Source: Pelagicoccus sp. SDUM812002 (GTDB lineage Bacteria > Verrucomicrobiota > Verrucomicrobiia > Opitutales > Opitutaceae). From it: DNA of 64,000 nt. The notes under the pieces were generated by a model. It ran no database searches. It was not told the DNA's origin and worked only from the letters and a program-made list of their open reading frames with translations. Below are positions 1-8,753 of this stretch, in pieces. The DNA is taken from contig NZ_JARXHX010000004.1 in assembly GCF_031127835.1 (NCBI RefSeq), positions 1 through 64,000 of the forward strand, written 5' to 3'. Every line of letters begins with the position of its first letter. Position 1 is the stretch's first letter. The position numbers and the translations under genes are program-made.

Positions 1-30
1 GTCGCTTTTGGAAAGCTCTATCGGAGGTTT

Positions 31-684
31 CTACGGTGAGAACTGGATCGGGATACGCACCTTACATGCTACGGGCTGACCGTCCTTAGCCGCAGGGTTC
101 CAGGTGGAACGTTGTACACACTGGATCGCTGGTTCTTCGAATTCTCGATGGGTGGATCGGATTGCCCGTGCCCGGTGGACCTTGCCGTTCGTATCGAGTA
201 CGAATTCCACGACCACGCTACCTTTTGTTTTCGATTGCTGCATCGAGTAAGGATAGAGTGGAGTCGACATAACCAATGCGCTTGGCTTCTTGTCTACGTC
301 TGCCAAGGAGAAAATTTGCATACCCTCAAGGGCGTCGATACCAGAGTTGAAGTCGCCGAAACCGAAGTCGCCGACTGCATCACCGGAACCAGGGTTTAGG
401 GCCATTTCCAACTGAGCGAGCGTCATCGGTGGAGGTGGTTCTTCCATTTCCGGCTCGTCGACCTTCTTATCCTCTTCAGGTGGCGGCGGTTGGTCCTCCG
501 GTGGAGGTGGCGGTGGTTGTACGGATGCGTCTTCGGTCGCTACTTGTATGCCGGGGTTGGCGAACTTGCCGAGGTACTGCATGAAGGGTAAAACCGCGAA
601 AACGGCGACGGTGAAGAGTACCGCGAGACCGCCATTGAATAAGGCGTTTCCTTGTTGGTTCGAAGGTGTGTAGTTAGAGCTCAT
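31..684 (-). CDS. tonB: TonB-family energy transducer
   Basis: The 217-residue protein has the TonB layout. A short cytoplasmic N-terminus is followed by one membrane segment (about residues 17-38), a Pro/Glu-rich periplasmic spacer (about 56-86) and a C-terminal TonB domain (about 135-217) with the typical Tyr-Pro, Gly-x-Val and W-x-P-A elements. TonB proteins transmit proton-motive force from ExbB/ExbD to outer-membrane TonB-dependent receptors. The gene follows the ExbB-like gene by 38 bp on the same strand, so they are probably co-transcribed. No ExbD gene lies between them; only 30 bp remain to the window edge, so it may lie outside. The family call is firm; the receptor partners are unknown. 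Confidence 0.9.
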   Translation of the reverse strand: MSSNYTPSNQQGNALFNGGLAVLFTVAVFAVLPFMQYLGKFANPGIQVATEDASVQPPPPPPEDQPPPPEEDKKVDEPEMEEPPPPMTLAQLEMALNPGSGDAVGDFGFGDFNSGIDALEGMQIFSLADVDKKPSALVMSTPLYPYSMQQSKTKGSVVVEFVLDTNGKVHRARAIRSTHREFEEPAIQCVQRSTWNPAAKDGQPVACKVRIPIQFSP

Positions 685-722
685 TGCGTCTGAAGGTTGG
701 TGTTTCGGTTAGCTTGAGGCGC

Positions 723-1340
723 TTAGGCTTTGTTGGAGAGTCCGGCGAAATGCTGGAGTGTGATACTCTCAAGGCGGACGAGGAAGCTTTCGTAGTCGAT
801 TACCTTCTGCTTCAGGAAGTACACGAAGATATATCCGGGGATCGCGAGGCACAGACCCATTTGCGTGGTGATGAGGGCGACTTGAATACCGCCAGCAACG
901 ATGGAAGTGGTGCTTTCCGATCCACCGAGAGCAATTCCGTAGAAGGTGGTCAACATCCCGAGAACGGTACCGAGAAGTCCGAGCAGGGGAGCGGTGTTGA
1001 TCATAATCTGCAGGAAGGTGATGTTTTGTTGCAGGCGGGGAATCTCAGCGGTGCGGATTTCAGAGAATCGGTCTTGGATATCTTCAACGGAAGTGATCCC
1101 ATCTTGGGAGTAGCGTATAATCTCGCCAACGGTGCCTTGGGCCTTGGCGCTATCACGCACCCATTCTTCGCAGGTAGCGATGGAAGTCTTCTTGTGGTTT
1201 CCTCGAAAGAAGAAAAGGAGGAGTCGCGCTCCAACATAGAAAGCGACGAGCCCTAGCAAGAAGAGCGGTATCATGATCCAGCCGCCTGAAACTATGATGT
1301 TCCAAGCGTCAATTAGCGTAGCTGCGAATGAAGTGTCCAT
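723..1340 (-). CDS. exbB: MotA/TolQ/ExbB proton channel family protein
   Basis: The 205-residue protein has three predicted membrane segments and the conserved ExbB/TolQ core around residues 113-140 (TAPLLGLLGTVLGM). It begins with a periplasmic helix and the SGGW-x-MIPL element seen in short ExbB2-type proteins. The predicted role is the inner-membrane proton channel that energises the TonB protein encoded directly downstream. The ATG start lies in a 340-bp non-coding region that should hold the promoter. It could instead serve a TolQ-like role, but the TonB neighbour favours ExbB. Confidence 0.9.
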   Translation of the reverse strand: MDTSFAATLIDAWNIIVSGGWIMIPLFLLGLVAFYVGARLLLFFFRGNHKKTSIATCEEWVRDSAKAQGTVGEIIRYSQDGITSVEDIQDRFSEIRTAEIPRLQQNITFLQIMINTAPLLGLLGTVLGMLTTFYGIALGGSESTTSIVAGGIQVALITTQMGLCLAIPGYIFVYFLKQKVIDYESFLVRLESITLQHFAGLSNKA

Positions 1341-1683
1341 TGAGGTATCTAAAATTGACGAAAGGGGCGAGTCGGCTCCCAGCCTTTGCTATCTCGACGA
1401 GTTCGAGCTTGGTTGGGTGGGGAGTGGGGAACTACGCTACTTTTCGGGTGTTGGTTGAAATAGTGATGTGAAAATGAGTCAAGCGTATCCCTGAACTTTG
1501 ATCGATGGTCGGGGAAGTGCTTTGAAAAAGGGGTCCTGCAAGGTATGCAGTTGTATGACATGGAGCGTGAAAATCTGTTTCCTACATTTGTACGTCAAAG
1601 CATTTTCAGATAAAAATCAAGGCTCTGTGCAGATTGGAATGAAGTTCTTCCCCCAAACGTAGGCGGGCAATCGCGAAAAATGT
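1341..1683. other. Intergenic region upstream of the exbB-tonB unit
   Basis: This stretch lies between the minus-strand exbB-like start and the end of the SYLF gene, which is also on the minus strand. It should contain the exbB promoter. I see no convincing gene, RNA or clear sigma-70 hexamer pair. The short open frames here have no recognisable product. Confidence 0.5.
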
Positions 1684-2400
1684 CTACGGTCTTGCGGACT
1701 GCCCAGCCTCGATTTCAGAAAGTAGGCGCAGGAGGCGATCAAAAAAGGCTGGGACCTCCAGCGAGTCGTCAGCTAAAATTTCGCTTACCTCAAAGCGATG
1801 TAGGTAGCTTACCTCGTTCGCCCGACGGTCGGGAAGGAGCACGCCGCCTTCGAACGTAGCGCCGGCGTAGTAGCCTTCATTGACGTTGTATGCGAAGATG
1901 TCGGCATCCTCGCTGATGTTCGACTCGTAGTTGGAGCCTGTGGGTCCTCGGGTTACGCGAGCGTCGATGCCAACTCTAAATTTGGCTTTGTTGAGCATTT
2001 TCAGGCCATCGTCGTTCATGATGACGAGCGCAACGTTCAGCTTTTGTGCTCCGAGCTGCAAACCTCCGCTTATTTCGCCGGTTTTGATCCAAGCGGGTGC
2101 ACTCCAACTATGATCTGCGTTTCTTCGCAGAGCGACACCGAAGCCGCCCTTCGCTCCAAATATGACGCCCGCTTCGTATTGTTTGAGTATGATCAAGCCC
2201 TTTGCTCTTCTCATCACGGTTGGGGGGATCAAGGAGCTTTCATCGGATTGGATGTCGACCAACGAATTTGCGAGTTTTTCGCTGCGGCGAATGAGGCGAC
2301 TGGTGTCCTTGTCTATGACCTCTTGGGCGAAGGTCGTGCTTTCGATCGCGAGTAGGGCAATCAAGACGAAGTGGAGCGAGTGCTTTAAGTTCGAAATCAT
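1684..2400 (-). CDS. SYLF (Ysc84-like) lipid-binding domain protein, secreted
   Basis: The 238-residue protein starts with a signal peptide (hydrophobic run at about residues 9-25 ending TTFAQ). The rest is one SYLF domain, recognisable by the AKG-x-I-I-L, the GAKGGFG region, the W-S-A-P segment with a following GG-x-x-LGAQ, and the Gly-rich C-terminal part. SYLF/Ysc84 domains bind phosphoinositides in eukaryotes. The bacterial proteins are periplasmic or outer-membrane associated and poorly characterised. The start was placed at the ATG; a TTG one codon upstream is also possible. It appears to be a single-gene unit. Confidence 0.85.
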   Translation of the reverse strand: MISNLKHSLHFVLIALLAIESTTFAQEVIDKDTSRLIRRSEKLANSLVDIQSDESSLIPPTVMRRAKGLIILKQYEAGVIFGAKGGFGVALRRNADHSWSAPAWIKTGEISGGLQLGAQKLNVALVIMNDDGLKMLNKAKFRVGIDARVTRGPTGSNYESNISEDADIFAYNVNEGYYAGATFEGGVLLPDRRANEVSYLHRFEVSEILADDSLEVPAFFDRLLRLLSEIEAGQSARP

Positions 2401-2528
2401 CAACGGGGTATCAGCGATACAGAAGCTGTCGTCCTATTGAGTCGTCTACTCGAAGGTTGCTCGCAAGCTTTGATTGAGCTTGGTGGGGGAGGCCATCACG
2501 GTGGTGAACAAGCTGGCTTCGGGTAAAG

Positions 2529-2557
2529 AAAAAAGGAACCCGCCTAGCGGTGGCGGG
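2529..2557 (-). terminator. Rho-independent terminator of the response-regulator gene
   Basis: On the minus strand a CCCGCC/GGCGGG stem with a 7-nt loop is followed by TTCC and six T residues. It sits 36 bp past the stop of the LuxR-type regulator gene. Confidence 0.8.
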
Positions 2558-2592
2558 ACGGGTTCATGACCAAAAAGGATGTGCGGATCGAG

Positions 2593-3291
2593 TCAACCAG
2601 GCATCGTGTAGGCGGCGGGCTTGCTTTGGCCTGGAAGCTCAATGATGCCGATTTCGAACGCGCAACGCGTGAGTTCGACGGCGCTCCGAGCGTCGAGCTT
2701 TTTCATCAAGTTGGCTCGATGAGCTTCGATCGTCTTGACGCTGACTTCCAGCATCTCAGCAATTTGCTTGGTGCTAAAGCCTTCAGCCACAGCTTGCAGA
2801 ACCTCGCGTTCGCGGTTGGAGAGCCGGTTCTTTTTCTTAGCGATTGAGCTGCCGACGAGATGGGACTCTCGCAGGAGGCTTGCGCAAACGGGACAGAGAT
2901 AGCCGCTGCCGCTCTTTATTTCGCGGAGGCCTTCCTTGAGTTTGGCTGCCGCGGAAGACTTGGAAACGATGCCATGGCAGCCTAGTTCAAGGAGCTCGCG
3001 AATCGAGTCAGGCGTAAAGTTTGACGAAATCGCGATGAAGCGGGTTTCAGGATGCTTGGGGCCGTATTGTCGGAGGATTTCGATGCCATTAAGTCCGGGA
3101 AGATACATTTCGAACATTACGATATCGGGTTTCTCCTCTTCGCAAAGGGCAAGGGCTTGGCGGCCCTCGGTGGCTTCGCCTACGACCATCACTCCAGGGA
3201 CAGAGGTGGCCAAGGATGAAAGGAGGTCTCTCAGCAATAGCTGATCCTCCAGAACGACCATGCGACTTGTCTGGTTGGTTGGTTGAGTCAT
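2593..3291 (-). CDS. NarL/FixJ-type response regulator with Asp-to-Glu receiver site
   Basis: The 232-residue protein has an N-terminal receiver domain (about 10-125) and a C-terminal LuxR-type helix-turn-helix (about 155-215, with LSNREREVL and the recognition helix SVKTIEAHRANLMKKL). The acidic pocket (E14, D15) and the conserved Lys (K111) are present. The residue expected to be the phospho-accepting Asp is Glu61 (codon GAA). Glu can mimic a phosphorylated Asp, so the protein may be constitutively active or controlled without phosphorylation. It is divergent from a gene for another degenerate signalling protein. A Cys pair at 133/136 lies in the linker. Its targets are unknown. Confidence 0.9.
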   Translation of the reverse strand: MTQPTNQTSRMVVLEDQLLLRDLLSSLATSVPGVMVVGEATEGRQALALCEEEKPDIVMFEMYLPGLNGIEILRQYGPKHPETRFIAISSNFTPDSIRELLELGCHGIVSKSSAAAKLKEGLREIKSGSGYLCPVCASLLRESHLVGSSIAKKKNRLSNREREVLQAVAEGFSTKQIAEMLEVSVKTIEAHRANLMKKLDARSAVELTRCAFEIGIIELPGQSKPAAYTMPG

Positions 3292-3594
3292 GGTGGAAAA
3301 GGGTTGGTTGGTTTGGTTGGATCGCTCCAGTTATGGAATTTGTTGCCTTTCGACCCATGAGGTCTGGTGGAGTTCCTAAGCACTGGCTCAGTGACAGCCC
3401 CGAAGGGGATCCGCTGAGGGTGGCGCGGGTAATTGAGGCGATGTACTAGGAAAATCTGTTTGGATCGCCTGAATTGTCAAAGGGCTTTAACATTTTTTTT
3501 AAAAGTTGGAGATTTGCGAGTCTTTTGCTAAAAGTGAGGCCAGCATCGAAAATTGCGGAAATTCCCGTTACTTTGTGTTTTCCCTTTCTAACGC
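3292..3594. other. Divergent intergenic region
   Basis: This 303-bp region separates two divergent signalling genes and should carry promoters for both. It contains a low-complexity GGTTGG-rich stretch just upstream of the regulator start, an A/T-rich run near 3490-3505, and no recognisable gene or RNA. Confidence 0.5.
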
Positions 3595-4758
3595 ATGAGT
3601 GAACACACAAGCAAAGATTCGGCCGGCCCACTGCCTGAGCTTCCTGTTGATTGGCGACTTTTGTTAATCGACAAAGGAATGAAGGTGCTCGCTTTTTCAG
3701 GTTTGCCGGGAGCGCAAGCCAACGAGCCAGCCCGAGGCTTAGATATGGCTGACTACCTGGCGGATGAGGGGTTGGATTTAGCGGAAGTGGGAGAGTTGCT
3801 CGTTTGTTTGGAAGACATGCCGCCTGACTGCGAATTGCGGCTCCGCTTAGGGAATCCGAGTTTCAGCATCGTTGCCCGCGGATTTGGCGAATCGAAGGGA
3901 GTGAGCTGTATCGTGCTTAGGCCGAAGACGGACGGGGAGTCGGAAAGGAGTCTGCCGGCCGCATGGGAGTGGGCTTCCAGGTCCATCCGTTCGCTTGGGC
4001 TAGAGTCCCGGGGCGTGGCCGATGCTCCGGTTTGGATCCTGGTAGTGGATCAAAATCCGGAAGTAGTGGAATATTGCAGAACGCTTTCGCGAAAGCTAGG
4101 CTGCCGCTCCACTGGAGCTTTGTCGGGAGGTGAAGCGTTGGCGCGGCTCAAGGCCCAGCCATACGATCTTGTTATTGTTGATAGTCTAATCCCTGGAATG
4201 GGTGCGGACGCTTTGGGAACGATCATATCTGAAAGAAGCAAGAAGGATTGGGGGCGTTCTCCAATGTGGGCAGTCATGAGTCCACAGGAGTCCTACGCGT
4301 GCGTCACGGATGCGCATGTCTTAGAGAAGCCATTGGGAATGGGCGAGCTCAAGGCCACTGTGGGGCTTGCCAAAGAGTCCAGAGCTAGTGCGATTAGGAC
4401 CACGTCAGGGCTAGAAGAGCTCGAGGTTTTGAATTTGGATATTTGGCAGGACGATCGCGAGCTCCTGAAAAGATTGGCGAAGGCGCTCGTAGCTCAAGGT
4501 ACGGAGCTGACGATACGACTGAGCGAGAACCCCAGCTATCCAGTCAGCGTTGATTTCATGAAGGATCTTAACTCCCTCAAAAATGGTTGCGACATATTGC
4601 ATGCCTATCGTCTTGCCGCCGCTTGCAAGAAGCTAATGGGGGAGTGCCAGGAGCCGCAATCGCGAGAGATGCTTGCTACGCTAGATCATTTGCTGGTGGA
4701 GATTGAGGGATTTCGTCTATTCGCGGCTGGAGAGGGCCTGCTAAGGGAGGTCGACTGA
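3595..4758 (+). CDS. Receiver-domain protein with degenerate HPt-like C-terminus
   Basis: The 387-residue protein has three parts. Residues 1-120 are an uncharacterised, possibly PAS-like region. Residues 146-262 form a receiver domain with D152, phospho-acceptor D196 and K245 all present. Residues 280-385 are helical and resemble a histidine phosphotransfer (HPt) domain. In HPt domains the motif is H-x-LKG; here residues 325-331 read L-N-S-L-K-N-G, so the phospho-His is replaced by Asn326. The C-terminus would then bind receivers without transferring phosphate. The receiver call is strong and the HPt call is inferential. The gene is divergent from the response regulator whose own Asp is missing. 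Confidence 0.75.
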   Translation: MSEHTSKDSAGPLPELPVDWRLLLIDKGMKVLAFSGLPGAQANEPARGLDMADYLADEGLDLAEVGELLVCLEDMPPDCELRLRLGNPSFSIVARGFGESKGVSCIVLRPKTDGESERSLPAAWEWASRSIRSLGLESRGVADAPVWILVVDQNPEVVEYCRTLSRKLGCRSTGALSGGEALARLKAQPYDLVIVDSLIPGMGADALGTIISERSKKDWGRSPMWAVMSPQESYACVTDAHVLEKPLGMGELKATVGLAKESRASAIRTTSGLEELEVLNLDIWQDDRELLKRLAKALVAQGTELTIRLSENPSYPVSVDFMKDLNSLKNGCDILHAYRLAAACKKLMGECQEPQSREMLATLDHLLVEIEGFRLFAAGEGLLREVD

Positions 4759-4852
4759 CTTTCGCAGAGGAGGATTTGAACGGCTAAAATAGGCCTTTCC
4801 GCCGCTTATTTAGGTTGATTTGCCGAAGGGCAGTCGTATCCAAGAGAAGCTT

Positions 4853-5128
4853 ATGGCAAAATCTTCTTCTTCAAAACCAGCCAACGCGGCTTTCATGAAA
4901 CCTGTAACTCCTGACGCTGCTCTTGCTGCAGTTGTCGGTGCTGACCCACTTCCTCGTACCGAGCTCACCAAGAAGCTTTGGGACTACATCAAGTCTAACA
5001 ATCTCCAGAATCCAGAAAACAAGCGCGAAATCATTGCTGACGCTGCCCTTAAGAAGGTCTTCGACGGCCGCGATAAGGTCACTATGTTCGAAATGACCAA
5101 GCTCGTTTCTGGCCACGTTGTAAAGTAA
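4853..5128 (+). CDS. SWIB/MDM2-domain protein
   Basis: The 91-residue protein is a single SWIB domain preceded by about 15 Ser/Lys-rich residues. It shows the typical LPRTELTKKLWDYIKSNNLQ core, NKREI, and the VFDGRDKVTMFEMTKLV end. SWIB domains are known from chromatin-remodelling subunits in eukaryotes and from Chlamydia (including a topoisomerase I fusion) and other PVC bacteria. A DNA-associated role is likely but unproven in bacteria. The ATG at 4853 was chosen because an AGAGAAG element precedes it; an upstream TTG (4820) is in frame. The gene is monocistronic, with its own terminator. Confidence 0.9.
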   Translation: MAKSSSSKPANAAFMKPVTPDAALAAVVGADPLPRTELTKKLWDYIKSNNLQNPENKREIIADAALKKVFDGRDKVTMFEMTKLVSGHVVK

Positions 5129-5156
5129 GACGACTTCTGTTTTTCAATTTTCGTTT

Positions 5157-5185
5157 AGCCCGGAGTGAATTGCTTCGGGCTTTTT
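5157..5185 (+). terminator. Rho-independent terminator after the SWIB gene
   Basis: A 9-bp stem (AGCCCGGAG with CTTCGGGCT, one G-U pair, 7-nt loop) is followed by four T residues, 28 bp after the stop codon. Confidence 0.85.
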
Positions 5186-5310
5186 CGTGCACACGCGGAG
5201 GGAATCGCGATGGCTCATCAACATGGCCTATCCCCCAGCAAGCAGATGATGATGTAGTCTTCCCGCTGCTTTTGGCGCCAGCCGCGGAGCTCCGTCTCGC
5301 TACGGGTGTA

Positions 5311-6132
5311 CTAGGAATTAACTATCACCGGTAGCGGCGATGTTACAGGAGCTTCAATCCGGGTTAAGACCGGCAGGTGGTCGGATGCGAAGCTTTTTAT
5401 TACCGCGGTTTCTACGGCTTCAAAGGGAGCTGCCAAAAGAATGAAGTCGAGGCCTCGAGAAGGGAGCAGGGCGGGAAAGGTGCGTTCCTTTTTCGGGAAG
5501 TATTCGTAGTCTTGGTTGTCCGCGGAGCGTTCGATGAGTTGATGCAAGGCGTCGCGGGAGGAGCGGGAGCTAGTGTTGAAGTCGCCGCAAATGATGGGTG
5601 GAAGGTGGTAGGGGTCAGCTTCGCTACGAGCGTGTATGGATGAAAGTAGCTTATCTACTTGCCGTAAGCGAGTGCGACGGGATCGGAAGTCGAGATGCAG
5701 GTTGATGATGTCGATCTCGATCTCATCAATGAGAAAGCAGGCTTCCAGAAACCCTTTTTCCCCAAGTCTTTTCGAGCCAAAGGATTCGACCTTCCAGTTC
5801 TTCACGGGGTGCTTGGAAAGGAAGGCATTACCGTAAGCGAGGGGCTTGCGCCCGAAGCGCCGATTGTGGATGCCGTGTACGGAGTGCGGGTAGTTGGTGG
5901 AGGACTGCAGATAATCGAGCAGGTTGATATGCTTGTTCCAGTGTGAAGATGCGTCGATCTCTTGGAGGGCAACGACATCTGGCTGTTGCTCGCGGATTAT
6001 GTGTGCGATGCGCTCCAGATTTTTGGATATGGTCTTGGCGCTGCTGAACCCTTGGTAGAGAGAAAGGCCTCGCCCGTGGGCGATGTTGAACGTCATTAGC
6101 TTTATCTCTCGTGTCGGCGGAAGCATCTGCAT
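5311..6132 (-). CDS. Endonuclease/exonuclease/phosphatase (EEP) family protein
   Basis: The 273-residue protein has the full EEP fold motifs: MTFNIAHG near the start, VVALQEID (metal-binding Glu), INLHLDF, CGDFNT, and SDHLPV at the C-terminus. Family members are Mg-dependent phosphodiesterases acting on DNA, phosphoinositides or other phosphoesters, and the substrate cannot be read from sequence. There is no obvious signal peptide, so it is probably cytoplasmic. The start could be Met1 or Met3. It is divergent from the helicase gene with only 73 bp between. Confidence 0.88.
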   Translation of the reverse strand: MQMLPPTREIKLMTFNIAHGRGLSLYQGFSSAKTISKNLERIAHIIREQQPDVVALQEIDASSHWNKHINLLDYLQSSTNYPHSVHGIHNRRFGRKPLAYGNAFLSKHPVKNWKVESFGSKRLGEKGFLEACFLIDEIEIDIINLHLDFRSRRTRLRQVDKLLSSIHARSEADPYHLPPIICGDFNTSSRSSRDALHQLIERSADNQDYEYFPKKERTFPALLPSRGLDFILLAAPFEAVETAVIKSFASDHLPVLTRIEAPVTSPLPVIVNS

Positions 6133-6205
6133 TTTCTAATACGCAAAACTCAAGGTAGCGAATTCCGCTAACAACGGAAGCCCTCGCTCGTCCTTTTGCA
6201 GAAGT

Positions 6206-8710
6206 TTGTTGTACCGTAGTGGTAGCAACTGCCCTTTACTTCAAGAAAATCGAATCTCGAGCGTGAACTCCTTCGGCGACCTAGACATACATCTCAAGAT
6301 TCCTGACTTGTGGCAGCAAGACGCCTTGCACCGCATCAAGGCGGGAGAGGACGTAGTGGTAAACGCTCCCACGGGAGCCGGGAAAACATACCTCGTGGAG
6401 TTGATCGCCGAATCCTATCGCCACGGGCAAATCGTGTTAGCTGTGCCGACTCGAGCGCTTGCCAATGACAAGCTTCGAGAGTTTAGGGCAAAAGGCTGGC
6501 GGGTGGGAATCGTCACGGGCGATGTCGCCGTTGACCCTGAAGCGCCCGTGGTGGTGGCAACTCTGGAAACGCAAAAGCCGCGCTTCCTGCGCGGGAGGGG
6601 TCCGCGACTCTTCGTGATCGACGAGTATCAGATGATTGGAGACGAAGTTCGCGGAGTGAACTATGAGCTTTGCGTGGCTCTTGCTCCCCACCAGACTCAG
6701 CTTTTGCTTTTGAGTGGAAGCGTATCCAATCCGCAAGACATCGTAGATTGGCTGGGGCGCCTCGGTCGCCGCTCCCACCTCATCTCGGTCGACAAACGGC
6801 CGGTTCCGTTGGAAGAGATACATCTCGATTCTCTCTCTTTCAACCCACCGCGTACGGTCACCGGCTTCTGGCCGCGTTTGGTGGCGCGTGCATTGATGGC
6901 TGATTTAGGGCCGATTTTGATTTTCGCTCCGCAGCGAAAAGGGGCAGAATCGTTGGCCCGTCAATTGGCGGCTGCTTTGCCGATCGAAAACCCGCTTGCT
7001 CTCAGCCCGGCGCAGAAGCGTTTGGCAGGAGGGACGCTTGAGAAACTGCTCAACAAGAGAGTGGCCTACCATCATAGTGGGCTCAGCTATCAGCAGCGGG
7101 CGGGGCTGGTCGAACCCTTGGCGAAAGCGGGGCAGTTACGTATCGTGGTCTCAACCACGGGGCTAGCGGCGGGGGTTAATTTTTCCATGCGTTCGGTACT
7201 TGTGACAGAATCACAGTTCACGATGGGCAACATTCAGCAGCTAATCCGTCCGGACGAGTTACTGCAGATGTTTGGACGAGCGGGACGCCGTGGCTTCGAT
7301 ACGATTGGTTACGCATTGGTCGCGCCCGATCGTCCGCGTTTGCGTGAAGGCAAACAGCGTCCGGTGCGTCGACCCAAACTGCTCGATTGGCCGAGCTTGA
7401 TCGGGATTCTAGACGTAGCTGCCGAGCGGCAGATGGATGCGTTTCCAGAAGTAGTCAAGGCCTGCGAACGTTTGTATAGCGAAACACCAGCCAAGGTGGG
7501 TGCGGAGCACAGTATTCAAGTCCCTGATATGCCCTGCGGGTTGATGGTGGATGCCGAGCGGGCTCGCTATGCGACGGCTAACAGCGAGGAGATTCTCAAC
7601 TCCCAAGGTGCTTGGGAACCGCGTCGAGAAAAGGTAGAGGCTGCTTGGAAAGATGTTCGGGTAAGGATTGGAGGAAAGTTGCTCCCTGCTCTTGGCCAGA
7701 AATCGGTGGTGAAAGATCTCGGTAGCGGCAAGTTGGTTCGGTTAGGGGACACCCTGGGCAAGAAGCGCTTAATCGGTTTTGTGGACAAGAAGAAATCTTC
7801 ACGCATCCAACTCGCTGGGTGGTTGCTCAAGGAATTCGCTGAACGAGGAGTGGCTCTTCAGAAACGTCAGGAGGTGGACACCTTGGAGGCTTTGCCATGG
7901 GGTAAGCTGGTCAACTGTGGTGACTTTGTGAATACGAAACGGGAGGGGTTTCGGCTGATCGGTTTTTTCGCTTTTTCTGAAGTTATAGGACTTTTTGATA
8001 GGGACGTATGGGGCGTGTCTTTGCACGAGCCGGAGACGCGGCGGGCGTATCCGCTGGAGTGCCAAGCTTGCATCCAGCGTCCTGTTTGCGAAGGGGAGCT
8101 GAGCCCTGCTCGCAGTCCAGCCTTGGCTTGGCGGCAGCTGGGTTTGATCGATGCTGCGGGACGACCCAGTTTGAGGGGTCGAATCTTCAGCCTTTTCCAA
8201 GGGGGAGAGGGGCTAGCCGTCGCGGCTGCCTTAGAAGATGCAAATTATGCGGTCGACGCTATTGCTCGCGATATAGCTAACCTGCGGGCTGGGTATCGGT
8301 TCGACGATTATTCGCAATATAGTCATCGGCTCTCGCGAGCTTGCCGAGTAGCGTATCGAGATCGTACCTACGATGGCTATTTGAGGCATGGATTGCCTCC
8401 ACATTATGGAGACGGGGCGGCGGAAGTTATTGCCCAATGGTCGGAGTCGGCTGGCAAGGGAAAGAAGTTATTGGGCGACGATCTCAAGTTTGGAGACGTG
8501 CAGCGTGCTAGGCAGGAATGGCTGAGCTTGTTGCGGCACATCGTAAACGCTCCGAGCTTGGACTTTGCACGTTGGCGGGAACTGCAAGACTGCGCCAAAG
8601 CGATCCTGGAGCTGGATGACCAACGCTTGTTGGTCGATGACTTACCGCCGCTTGAACCCTCCCAAATTGGTCGAATCGAGCATCGATTGAGATTTCCGAG
8701 GAAGTGGTAG
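6206..8710 (+). CDS. Ski2-like superfamily 2 helicase
   Basis: The 834-residue protein has helicase motifs in order: Q-motif-like W-x-x-Q-x-x-A (36-40), Walker A APTGAGKT (54-61), Walker B with an unusual DEYQ box (139-142) followed by MIGDEVRG, motif III LSGS in place of SAT (169-172), HHSGL, the STTGLAAGVNF stretch, and GRAGRRG (357-363). The HH-x-GL/AAGVN/GRAGRRG pattern is characteristic of Ski2-like helicases, and the DExQMI-x-D-x-x-RG segment recalls Suv3. The C-terminal half is unassigned but holds a Cys cluster (C619, C622, C628) that could bind metal. An RNA-processing role is inferred. The start is uncertain: TTG at 6206 or GTG at 6263. Confidence 0.85.
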   Translation: MLYRSGSNCPLLQENRISSVNSFGDLDIHLKIPDLWQQDALHRIKAGEDVVVNAPTGAGKTYLVELIAESYRHGQIVLAVPTRALANDKLREFRAKGWRVGIVTGDVAVDPEAPVVVATLETQKPRFLRGRGPRLFVIDEYQMIGDEVRGVNYELCVALAPHQTQLLLLSGSVSNPQDIVDWLGRLGRRSHLISVDKRPVPLEEIHLDSLSFNPPRTVTGFWPRLVARALMADLGPILIFAPQRKGAESLARQLAAALPIENPLALSPAQKRLAGGTLEKLLNKRVAYHHSGLSYQQRAGLVEPLAKAGQLRIVVSTTGLAAGVNFSMRSVLVTESQFTMGNIQQLIRPDELLQMFGRAGRRGFDTIGYALVAPDRPRLREGKQRPVRRPKLLDWPSLIGILDVAAERQMDAFPEVVKACERLYSETPAKVGAEHSIQVPDMPCGLMVDAERARYATANSEEILNSQGAWEPRREKVEAAWKDVRVRIGGKLLPALGQKSVVKDLGSGKLVRLGDTLGKKRLIGFVDKKKSSRIQLAGWLLKEFAERGVALQKRQEVDTLEALPWGKLVNCGDFVNTKREGFRLIGFFAFSEVIGLFDRDVWGVSLHEPETRRAYPLECQACIQRPVCEGELSPARSPALAWRQLGLIDAAGRPSLRGRIFSLFQGGEGLAVAAALEDANYAVDAIARDIANLRAGYRFDDYSQYSHRLSRACRVAYRDRTYDGYLRHGLPPHYGDGAAEVIAQWSESAGKGKKLLGDDLKFGDVQRARQEWLSLLRHIVNAPSLDFARWRELQDCAKAILELDDQRLLVDDLPPLEPSQIGRIEHRLRFPRKW

Positions 8711-8753
8711 CTTTCCTGATGAGTCCTAGGGGTGAAGGATCGCAGTCTGCCAA

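Noticed and set aside
684-1256. Long open frame on the plus strand opposite the ExbB-like gene
   Set aside because: It is antisense to a clear ExbB-family gene, has acidic low-complexity sequence and no domain, and is explained by codon bias of the real gene.
3272-3330. GGTTGG tandem repeat as a mobile or regulatory element
   Set aside because: It is a short, irregular low-complexity run partly inside the start of the regulator gene; no target duplication or second copy was seen.
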